NCBI GenBank assembly: GCA_030681635.1
Contig: JAUXRT010000544.1
Coordinates: forward strand, 1 to 5,299
Reading direction: 5' to 3'
DNA length: 5,299 nt
From: Reyranella sp.
Lineage (GTDB): Bacteria > Pseudomonadota > Alphaproteobacteria > Reyranellales > Reyranellaceae
How positions within the stretch are numbered: the first letter of the stretch is position 1; the number at the start of each line of letters is the position of its first letter. A model generated the notes under the pieces. That model saw only the letters and a program-made list of their open reading frames with translations, was not told where the DNA came from and ran no database searches. Positions 1 to 5,299 of this stretch are shown here, in pieces. The translations under genes and the position numbers were made by a program.

Positions 1-2
1 GC

Positions 3-218
3 TATATACTGAAGTGGAACGAACTCAACTCGCCGCTGAAGCGCAACGTCACCACCGAGGAAGTCGGCAACGCCGGCCTCTACCTGCTGTCGGACCTCGG
101 CACCGCAGTGACCGGCGAAGTCATGCATGTCGATGCCGGCTACCATGTCGTCGGCATGATCAATACCTCGTCGGCCAAGCAGATTGCCGAATTGCTCGGC
201 AACTTCGAGGGCGAGTAG
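3..218 (+). CDS. fabI: Enoyl-[acyl-carrier-protein] reductase (NADH), C-terminal fragment
   Basis: This is the 3' end of a gene that starts left of the window; 71 codons and a TAG stop are present. FabI performs the last reduction in each cycle of type II fatty acid elongation, turning trans-2-enoyl-ACP into acyl-ACP with NADH in the cytoplasm. The visible part matches the C-terminal end of the SDR-fold FabI family: an N-S-P-L-K-R stretch after the substrate-binding loop, then VTTEEVG, YLLSDL, VTGEV and HVDAGYHVVGM. These are the family's conserved closing blocks. The catalytic Tyr/Lys and the N-terminal nucleotide-binding glycine motif are upstream and cannot be checked. The last 18 or so residues (from NTSSAKQ) are a variable tail. 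The stop lies 10 bases before aroC, which suggests co-transcription. Another SDR reductase is possible in principle, but the DAGYH-VVGM ending is characteristic of FabI. Confidence 0.93.
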   Translation, partial: YILKWNELNSPLKRNVTTEEVGNAGLYLLSDLGTAVTGEVMHVDAGYHVVGMINTSSAKQIAELLGNFEGE

Positions 219-228
219 GCCGGCGGCC

Positions 229-1299
229 ATGGCCGGCAACAGCTTCGGCACTCTTTTCCGGTTCACGAGCTGGGGTGAAAGTCACGGACCGGCCATCGGC
301 TGCGTCGTCGACGGCGCGCCGCCGCGCATCCCCCTCGCCGAGGCCGATATCCAGGTCTGGATGGACAAGCGCCGTCCCGGCCAGTCGCGCTTCGTTACCC
401 AGCGCCAGGAACCCGACACGGTGAAGATCCTGTCCGGCGTGTTCGAGGGCGTCACCACCGGCACGCCGATCGCGCTGCACATCGACAATGTCGACCAGCG
501 CAGCCGCGACTACGGCGAGATCAAGGACCAGTTCCGGCCGTCCCACGCCGACTACACCTACCTGAAGAAATACGGCGTCCGCGACTATCGCGGCGGCGGC
601 AGGCAGTCGGCGCGCGAGACGGCGGTGCGGGTCGCCGCCGGCGCCATCGCCCGCAAAATCCTGGGCGACACGGTGCAGGTCCGCGGCGCCGTGATCCAGA
701 TCGGCACGCAAAAGATCGACCGCGCGAATTGGGACTGGGACGCCACCGGCGACAATCCCTTCTGGTGCCCCGACCGGCAGGCGGCGCAGGGTTGGGAGGG
801 CTATCTCGACGACGTGCGCAAGCGCGGCAGCTCGTGCGGCGCGGTGATCGAGGTCGTGGCTTCGGGACTGCCCGCGGGCCTGGGCGATCCTGTCTACGAC
901 AAGCTCGATGCTGATCTCGCCAAGGCGCTGATGAGCATCAATGCCGTGAAGGGCGTGGAGATCGGCGACGGCTTCGCGACCGCTTCCATGAGTGGTGAAG
1001 AGAACGCCGACGAGATGCGCATGGTCGGCGGTGCACCCACTTTCCTCAGCAATCATGCCGGCGGCATCCTGGGCGGCATCTCGACCGGGCAGGACGTGGT
1101 ATGCCGGCTGGCGGTGAAGCCCACGAGTTCCATCCTCTCGACCGTGCGCAGCATCGACCGTCACGGCAACGAGATCGAGCTCCGGACCAAGGGCCGCCAC
1201 GACCCCTGCGTCGGGATCCGCGGCACGCCGGTGGCCGAAGCGATGGTGGCCTGCGTCCTGGCCGACCATCTGCTGCGTCACCGCGCCCAGTGCGGCTGA
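229..1299 (+). CDS. aroC: Chorismate synthase
   Basis: AroC makes chorismate from 5-enolpyruvylshikimate-3-phosphate by 1,4-elimination of phosphate, using reduced FMN. It is the last step of the shikimate pathway, feeding aromatic amino acids, folate and quinones. The 356-residue length is normal for the family. Seen in order: MAGN start and GESHG (residues 16-20, His19), the RRPGQSR block (48-54), VKILSGVFEGVTTGTP (65-80), RPSHADYTY with His106, the RDYRGGGRQSARETA signature (118-132) followed by VAAGA, the GEENADEMRM region, and the C-terminal RHDPC block with Asp325. These include the two conserved histidines and the aspartate implicated in catalysis and flavin binding. The ATG at 229 is chosen because MAGN-x-x-G-x-LFR is the family's usual N-terminus. 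An upstream in-frame ATG at 184 would overlap fabI and add 15 non-family residues. The ribosome site is weak (GTAGG at 215-219, overlapping the fabI stop), hinting at translational coupling. Confidence 0.99.
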   Translation: MAGNSFGTLFRFTSWGESHGPAIGCVVDGAPPRIPLAEADIQVWMDKRRPGQSRFVTQRQEPDTVKILSGVFEGVTTGTPIALHIDNVDQRSRDYGEIKDQFRPSHADYTYLKKYGVRDYRGGGRQSARETAVRVAAGAIARKILGDTVQVRGAVIQIGTQKIDRANWDWDATGDNPFWCPDRQAAQGWEGYLDDVRKRGSSCGAVIEVVASGLPAGLGDPVYDKLDADLAKALMSINAVKGVEIGDGFATASMSGEENADEMRMVGGAPTFLSNHAGGILGGISTGQDVVCRLAVKPTSSILSTVRSIDRHGNEIELRTKGRHDPCVGIRGTPVAEAMVACVLADHLLRHRAQCG

Positions 1300-1309
1300 G
1301 CCCGGCGCA

Positions 1310-1846
1310 ATGGCGGCCCAGAAGCCCGTCGAGGCCCGCTACGGCATGGTGCATCATATCGGCATGGCGCTCGTCTCCGTCGGCATGATCGCGAGCGCGA
1401 TCGTGCATTTCGCCACCAATTCCAACAATGCGCCGACCCTGTCGCTCAACGATCCACGCTTCGTGGTGTTTGCGCTGCTGGCCATGGCGATGGGCTACTA
1501 CGCCTTCCTCGGCATCAACCGCTTCAGGAACCGCCAGCCGCAGATCGTGATCGACCACGACGGCATTTTGCTCGGATTCGGGCGCAATCGCCGCTTCGCC
1601 TGGGATGACATCCAGTGGGTCAGGCTGCGCCGGCTGGCCATGCGGCCGCAGCTCCAGGTCGGGGTTGCGCCGCAGGCCTTCCTAGCCGTCGACCTGCAGC
1701 TTTCGCCATGGCATCTCGACGACAGCCTGCGCCCGATCCGCGGCGTGCCGTCCGCGGTTCTGGTCCGCGACAACGGGCTCGACGTGACGGCGGCGGCAAT
1801 GCTTGACGCTGTGCGGACATTTCGGCCGAATCTGGTGAAATCCTAA
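1310..1846 (+). CDS. Unknown two-helix membrane protein with PH-like-looking soluble domain
   Basis: I do not recognise a characterised family. The 178-residue product has two hydrophobic segments, about residues 16-34 and 49-68, separated by a short polar loop (ATNSNNAPTLSLNDP), so both ends should lie on the same side. A positively charged stretch after helix 2 (RFRNR, 71-75) suggests the tail is cytoplasmic. The tail (about 76-175) alternates short beta-like stretches: a QIVIDHDGILL strand-turn-strand, FAWDDIQWVRLRR (96-108), a second hydrophobic run near 123-131, and a final amphipathic helix (about 159-171). The order helices, then I-x-x-D-G-I, then W-D-D-I resembles small bacterial membrane proteins with PH-like folds such as the STM3941 type; this is inference from pattern only. 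It starts 10 bases after aroC and ends 22 before sppA, so it probably shares their transcript. The ATG at 1310 lacks a clear ribosome site; ATG 1346 (GAGG at 1331-1334) would still keep both helices. Confidence 0.8.
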   Translation: MAAQKPVEARYGMVHHIGMALVSVGMIASAIVHFATNSNNAPTLSLNDPRFVVFALLAMAMGYYAFLGINRFRNRQPQIVIDHDGILLGFGRNRRFAWDDIQWVRLRRLAMRPQLQVGVAPQAFLAVDLQLSPWHLDDSLRPIRGVPSAVLVRDNGLDVTAAAMLDAVRTFRPNLVKS

Positions 1847-1856
1847 AACCACGACC

Positions 1857-1860
1857 GGAG
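1857..1860 (+). promoter_or_regulatory. Ribosome binding site for sppA
   Basis: GGAG lies 8 bases before the ATG at 1869, ideal spacing. It supports that start for sppA, which also puts the hydrophobic anchor right at the N-terminus. It is inside the 22-base gap after the preceding gene. Confidence 0.7.
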
Positions 1861-1868
1861 ACGAAGCC

Positions 1869-3629
1869 ATGCGACGATACCTCGTCGGCCTCCTCGCGAC
1901 TGTCGGCGTGCTGACACTGCTTCTCGTTGCCAGCGGAGCAGCCCTGATCTTCTCCGGCCCGTTCTCGGCCAAGTCGCTGCCGCGCTCGATGGTGCTGTCG
2001 CTCGACCTGCGCAACGTGCCGCCCGAGGCCACCTCCTCCGGCCTGTTGTCCGGTAGCCTGTTTCGCAACTCGCGCGACCTCGTCGACACTGTCCAGATCC
2101 TCTGGCAGGCCGCGGACGATCCCCGCGTCGTCGGCCTGTTCGTCGAGATCGGCGATGATCAGGCCGGCCTCGCCCGCGTCCAGGAGCTGCGCCAGGCGAT
2201 CGCCAACTTCCGCGGCAAGGGCAAGTTCACGGTCGGCTTCGCCGAGCAGCTGGGCGGCAGCGGCGGCCACCTCGGCGACTATTACCTGGCCTCCTCGTTG
2301 GAGCAGATCTGGCTGCAGCCGAGCGGCGGCTTTGCCGTGACCGGGATCGCCGTCGAGACGCCGTTCATGAAGGACGGCCTGGACAAGCTCGGCATCAAGG
2401 TCGAGGGCGGCAAGCGCTACGAATACAAGAGCGCGCCCGACAGCTTCCTCGAGACAGGCTACACCGGCCCGGCCCGCGAGAACCTGCAGCAGCTCCTCGA
2501 CAGTCTCTTCGGCCAGTTTGTCACCGACGTGGCGCGCGATCGACGCCTCGAAGCCGCACAGGTCCGGCGCCTCGTCGACTCGGCGCCCTTCGATTCGGAG
2601 CGGGCGCGCGAGGAAGGCCTGGTCGACCGGATCGGCTATCGCGGAGATGCGCTGGAGGACGTCTGGCAGCGCGCCGGGACCGTCCGCGACCTGGTATCGC
2701 TGTCCGACTATGCCGGCGACGAGACGCGGCCGAAGCCGCACGGCGACGTCATCGCCCTGGTGCGGGTGAATGGACCGATCGTCTCCGGTTCCAGCGGCGA
2801 CGGCGGTCTCCTCGACGACGACATCATGGCCAACGCCGAAGACGTGGTCGACGCCCTCGACCGTGCAGCGCGAGCGAAGGACGTGCGGGCCATCGTGCTG
2901 CGCATCGATTCGCCGGGCGGTACCTATCCCGCAGCCGACGCCATCGCCGATGCCGTGGGCCGCGCCCGGTCGGCCGGCAAGCCGGTCATCGCCTCGATGG
3001 GCGACGTCGCGGCATCGGGCGGCTATCTCGCCGCGGTCCGCGCCGACGTGATCGTGGCCCAGCCCACCACCATCACCGCCTCGATCGGGGTATTCACCAT
3101 CTGGCCGGTCGCCTCCGAGCTGCTGTCATCGCTGGGCGTCAAGGTCGACCGGGTTTCGGTCGGCACCAATGCCGGCATGTACTCCACCTTCCAGCCGCCG
3201 ACGGCGGCGCAGCGCGCCGTGGTCGCCCGCGAACTGGACGGCGTCTATCGCGAATTCACGCGCCAGGTCGGCGAAGCGCGCAAGATCGACGGCCCCAAAC
3301 TCGATGCCGCCGCACGCGGTCGCGTCTTCAGCGGCATCGACGCCAAGCGTGCCGGTCTGGTCGACGAACTGGGCGGTCTGCAACTGGCGTTGAGCATCGC
3401 CAAAGCGAAGGCCGGCATCGACGAGACCCGCCAGGTCGAGATCCATCGCTATCCGGATGAGCAGGACCGCTGGCACCGCCTGGTCGACCGCCTGTTCCGA
3501 CTGGCCGGTGTCAGCGCAGGCCCGACGGTGCGCGCTCCGCGCGAAGTCCGCGAGGCGCTGGCGCGCCTGGGCATCGTGGCACGCCCCGGCAATGTGCGCC
3601 TGCCGCCCCTGCCGCCGCTCTGGCGTTAG
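1869..3629 (+). CDS. sppA: Signal peptide peptidase SppA, 67K type
   Basis: SppA is a membrane-anchored serine protease (family S49) that degrades signal peptides left in the inner membrane after signal peptidase cleavage. The 586 residues form the long, duplicated architecture known from E. coli SppA (618 aa), not the short single-domain form. Residues 5-29 are a hydrophobic N-terminal anchor. The first crotonase-like S49 repeat spans about 40-270 and contains YKSA with Lys187, equivalent to E. coli Lys209. The second spans about 290-515 and contains IDSPGG (346-351) and GDVAASGGY with Ser383, equivalent to E. coli Ser409. In this design each active site uses Lys from the N-repeat and Ser from the C-repeat of a neighbouring subunit in a tetramer. 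TASIGVF (403-409) and GRVFSGIDAKRAGLVDELGG-type closing motifs are also present. Residues from about 520 form an extra tail ending in a proline-rich PPLPPLWR. Both catalytic residues are intact, so it should be active. Confidence 0.97.
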   Translation: MRRYLVGLLATVGVLTLLLVASGAALIFSGPFSAKSLPRSMVLSLDLRNVPPEATSSGLLSGSLFRNSRDLVDTVQILWQAADDPRVVGLFVEIGDDQAGLARVQELRQAIANFRGKGKFTVGFAEQLGGSGGHLGDYYLASSLEQIWLQPSGGFAVTGIAVETPFMKDGLDKLGIKVEGGKRYEYKSAPDSFLETGYTGPARENLQQLLDSLFGQFVTDVARDRRLEAAQVRRLVDSAPFDSERAREEGLVDRIGYRGDALEDVWQRAGTVRDLVSLSDYAGDETRPKPHGDVIALVRVNGPIVSGSSGDGGLLDDDIMANAEDVVDALDRAARAKDVRAIVLRIDSPGGTYPAADAIADAVGRARSAGKPVIASMGDVAASGGYLAAVRADVIVAQPTTITASIGVFTIWPVASELLSSLGVKVDRVSVGTNAGMYSTFQPPTAAQRAVVARELDGVYREFTRQVGEARKIDGPKLDAAARGRVFSGIDAKRAGLVDELGGLQLALSIAKAKAGIDETRQVEIHRYPDEQDRWHRLVDRLFRLAGVSAGPTVRAPREVREALARLGIVARPGNVRLPPLPPLWR

Positions 3630-3645
3630 CAATTCCACATCAAGC

Positions 3646-3650
3646 AAGGG
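3646..3650 (+). promoter_or_regulatory. Ribosome binding site for the nitrobindin-like gene
   Basis: AAGGG sits 5 bases before the ATG at 3656, in the 26-base gap after the sppA stop. The spacing is acceptable and supports this start. The gap contains no hairpin that could act as a terminator, consistent with read-through from sppA. Confidence 0.6.
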
Positions 3651-3655
3651 ACCTC

Positions 3656-4309
3656 ATGTCTAGTATCCCCGACGACATCTTCACCGAACCCGAGGATTTC
3701 TCACCGGACACGCTGGCCAACCTTGGCCCGCTGCGTCGCCTGGCCGGCGTCTGGCAGTCCGATCAAGGCGTGGACGTCAGCCCCAAGGCCGAAGGACCGG
3801 AACGGCGTGTCTTCCACGAGCATATCCGGATGGACCCGATCGATCCGCAGCCCAACGGGCCCCAGCTCCTCTATGGGCTGCGCTACCACATCCATATCAA
3901 CACGGCAGAAGAAGCCATCACCTTCCACGACCAGGTGGGCTACTGGCTGTGGGAGCCGGCCACCGGAATGATCATGCAGAGCCTCACCATTCCGCGCGGC
4001 CAGGTGGCGTTGGCGGGCGGACAGGCGGCGGCAGATGACAAGCGCATTTCGGTGGAGGCACGACGCGGCGACACGCGCTTCGGAATTTGCTCGAATCCCT
4101 TTCTCGAAGCGGCGTTCCGCACCGACTACTACCGCATCGACATCACCTTCAACGATGACGGCAGCTGGACCTATGTGACGCGCACCGACCTGGCGGTCCG
4201 GGGCAAGGAACCGGCGTTCAACCACAACGACACCAACACCTTGCGCCGGGTCGCGTCGCCTGCGCCGAACCCGATGCTCGGCCTGCTGAAGGACGAAAAA
4301 GCCGGCTAG
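3656..4309 (+). CDS. Nitrobindin-like heme-binding beta-barrel protein (THAP4/FABP-like family)
   Basis: The 217-residue product has no signal peptide or membrane helix, so it is predicted to be cytoplasmic. It resembles the long proteobacterial branch of the nitrobindin/THAP4 C-terminal domain family, ten-stranded barrels that in studied members bind heme b and react with NO or peroxynitrite. Features seen: an N-terminal lead (1-22), LGPLRRLAGVW (23-33) at the barrel entry, NGPQLLYGLRYHIHI (67-81), FHDQVGYWLWEP (90-101), then IPRGQ (112-116), SNPFLEAAFRTDYYRIDI (146-163), DDGSWTY (167-173) and a final FNHNDTNTLRRV (188-199). His190 in that last block is the best candidate for the proximal heme ligand, by analogy to the C-terminal His in nitrobindins. 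The classical G-x-W-x-G-x-G-x-G N-terminal motif is degraded here (GVWQSDQGVD), so heme binding is not assured. It is about 50 residues longer than compact nitrobindins. It follows sppA closely and overlaps the end of the opposing hydrolase gene. Confidence 0.84.
   Translation: MSSIPDDIFTEPEDFSPDTLANLGPLRRLAGVWQSDQGVDVSPKAEGPERRVFHEHIRMDPIDPQPNGPQLLYGLRYHIHINTAEEAITFHDQVGYWLWEPATGMIMQSLTIPRGQVALAGGQAAADDKRISVEARRGDTRFGICSNPFLEAAFRTDYYRIDITFNDDGSWTYVTRTDLAVRGKEPAFNHNDTNTLRRVASPAPNPMLGLLKDEKAG
4306..4309. other. Shared CTAG palindrome carrying both stop codons of convergent genes
   Basis: On the plus strand TAG at 4307-4309 stops the nitrobindin-like gene; on the minus strand the same palindrome gives TAG at 4306-4308 for the hydrolase. 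The genes therefore overlap by four bases with no intergenic space, and any terminator for one transcript must lie inside the other gene. No GC-rich hairpin followed by a T-run is visible on either strand within about 60 bases. Confidence 0.95.
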
Positions 4310-5299
4310 TTCCGTTCGCCGAGCAGGGCGTTGATTGCCCGCCACATCGTCCAGGCGTTGGCGGCGCTGACGGCGTTGAATTCGACGTGGCCGATGTCGT
4401 CCATCAGGAACAGCGAGACCCGCGCGCCTGACGCCGATGCCGCCAGGCTCTGACTCTCGCTGTGGGGCACCAGCGGATCGCCCTGACCATGCACCAGGAT
4501 GAGGTGGCCGCGCAGCTTCGAGAGGTCGTAGTAGGCGAGATTGAGCCCGTCGATCTCGCGGCGGACATTCTCCGGCAGCGCGGCAAGCAGAGCCGGCACC
4601 GCATCGGGGTCGCGATTGTCGACCACGGCCAGTACGGCGCGCCCCTCGGGCCCCAGCGCCATCGTCAGCGCCGTGATGTCGGCGCTGGCGTCGCGGCCGC
4701 GGCGCCGGGCGATCTCCTGCAACAGGCGGGCATCGCCGGCATTCTCGAGCCGGCCGGCATTGGCCTGGAGGAACGCCCAGCGACCGTAGCTGTTGGGTTC
4801 CCGCCGGAATTCCCGGCTGTCGCCCATCGGCCGGAAGGCGCCTGTCGTTATGAAGCGAATCGCCGCCGTCATGTCGTGATAGCCGCCGATGCTGACCAGG
4901 AACGCGATCCGAGAAGTGAGATCGCCCTCGAGGGCGGCGATGATTGCCGGCCCGACGGCATAAGAGATCGCCGCCACGCCGAGCGGGACGTCCGGTTGCC
5001 ACTTGCCCAACTGCCGTAGCGCGCTTGCTACCCTTCCACCGTCGGCCCGCGAAAGCGCCAGGCGCCGCACCTCGGGCAGCTCGGGAACGAGGATGGCGAA
5101 GCCCGCCCGTGCGAATGTTCTCGCCAGTGCCTGCAGGCGCGGCTCGTCGCGGCCGAGCACCGCGGCGCCCGGCACCAGCACCATCGCGGCCCGCACCTTG
5201 CCCGCCGGCAGGTAGAGATCGCCTTCGCCACTCTCCCAGCGCGTCGGATACTCGCGGGGCCGGTCGGTCACCTCCTGCCACAGGGTGGGCTCGCCGCCG
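4306..5299 (-). CDS. Alpha/beta hydrolase, probably partial at the N-terminus
   Basis: A predicted serine hydrolase of the alpha/beta fold; the substrate cannot be inferred. Numbering from the GTG at 5271 gives 321 residues. The first core strand and oxyanion region read AAMVLVPGAAVLGRDEP (28-44), then RTFARAGFAILVPELP (51-66). The nucleophile elbow is GVAAISYAVGP with Ser103; the standard G-x-S-x-G glycines are alanines (A-I-S-Y-A), with a glycine two positions on. I recall similar S-Y-x-x-G elbows in proteobacterial relatives. SIGGYHDM (127-134) follows; HGQGDPLVPH (261-270) supplies the likely acid Asp265, and GHVEF (294-298) the likely catalytic His295. A lid-like insert lies between about 140 and 250. 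The in-frame codons before the GTG (GGEPTLWQEV) contain no stop up to the window edge and the GTG has no properly spaced ribosome site, so translation probably begins outside the window. No signal peptide is seen in the visible part. It converges on the plus-strand cluster, so it is transcribed separately. Confidence 0.87.
   Translation of the reverse strand, partial: GGEPTLWQEVTDRPREYPTRWESGEGDLYLPAGKVRAAMVLVPGAAVLGRDEPRLQALARTFARAGFAILVPELPEVRRLALSRADGGRVASALRQLGKWQPDVPLGVAAISYAVGPAIIAALEGDLTSRIAFLVSIGGYHDMTAAIRFITTGAFRPMGDSREFRREPNSYGRWAFLQANAGRLENAGDARLLQEIARRRGRDASADITALTMALGPEGRAVLAVVDNRDPDAVPALLAALPENVRREIDGLNLAYYDLSKLRGHLILVHGQGDPLVPHSESQSLAASASGARVSLFLMDDIGHVEFNAVSAANAWTMWRAINALLGERN

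Noticed and set aside
184..228. Upstream ATG at 184 as a start for aroC
   Set aside because: It would overlap the end of fabI and add residues (PNCSATSRASRPAA) not found in chorismate synthases, whereas MAGN at 229 is the normal family N-terminus.
160..1281. A 373-codon open frame on the minus strand opposite aroC
   Set aside because: It lies wholly antisense to an unmistakable aroC; its product is a low-complexity mix rich in Ala, Asp, His and Arg without any family motif. Long antisense frames are expected at this GC content.
2240..2280. Gly/Ser-rich GGSGG stretch in the SppA N-terminal repeat as a possible frameshift or linker insertion
   Set aside because: The frame continues directly into the conserved DYYLASS block, and glycine-rich loops occur at this place in SppA proteins; no sign of disruption.
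1620..2741. A 373-codon open frame on the minus strand opposite the two-helix gene and sppA
   Set aside because: It crosses two well supported plus-strand genes and shows no recognisable motif or ribosome site; a codon-bias shadow.
4290..4330. Possible rho-independent terminator around GCCGGC and the A-run near the convergent stops
   Set aside because: GCCGGC (4301-4306) is only a six-base palindrome with no loop, and the A-run precedes rather than follows it for the plus transcript; no stable stem followed by a T-run is present.
4462..5019. A 185-codon plus-strand open frame inside the hydrolase region
   Set aside because: Antisense to the hydrolase, with no family motif and no sign of a separate gene; treated as a shadow.
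3701..5281. A 526-codon open frame on the minus strand, the longest after sppA
   Set aside because: It is a shifted frame of the real hydrolase gene that then continues antisense to the nitrobindin-like gene. The product is dominated by Arg, Gly, Pro and Ala, with no domain motifs, while the hydrolase frame carries clear triad motifs.

Overview
The window reads as an ordinary, tightly packed stretch of a GC-rich bacterial chromosome, most likely from an alphaproteobacterium. That placement rests on three things: an enoyl-ACP reductase (fabI) tail immediately before chorismate synthase (aroC), an arrangement I know from alphaproteobacteria; strong G/C preference at third codon positions in every gene; and long spurious open frames on the opposite strands. 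The genus cannot be read from the sequence. I see no mobile element, CRISPR array, RNA gene, phage gene or recognisable toxin or defence module.

Layout, left to right. Positions 3-218 (+) hold the last 71 codons of fabI. Ten bases later comes complete aroC (229-1299, +, 356 aa). Ten bases after that is a 178-aa protein of unknown function with two membrane helices and a soluble, PH-like-looking tail (1310-1846, +). A 22-base gap with a good ribosome site leads to a full-length 67K-type signal peptide peptidase, sppA (1869-3629, +, 586 aa), with its Lys/Ser catalytic dyad visible. A 26-base gap, again with a ribosome site, leads to a 217-aa protein of the nitrobindin-like (THAP4/FABP-like) heme-binding beta-barrel family (3656-4309, +). 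On the other strand, tail to tail, is an alpha/beta hydrolase (4306-5299, -) whose frame is still open at the right edge, so its N-terminus probably lies outside the window. The two convergent genes end on the same CTAG palindrome and overlap by four bases.

The five plus-strand genes have gaps of 10-26 bases and no terminator or promoter that I can see between them, so they plausibly form one transcription unit. Its members cover fatty acid elongation (FabI), the last common step of aromatic biosynthesis (AroC), membrane clean-up of signal peptides (SppA), and two poorly understood proteins. The grouping looks like a housekeeping operon rather than a dedicated pathway. No stretch over 300 bases lacks a gene. 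I did not find a convincing new system. The points most worth a second look are the unknown two-helix protein, the divergent nitrobindin-like protein, the shared stop palindrome, and the unresolved start of the hydrolase.
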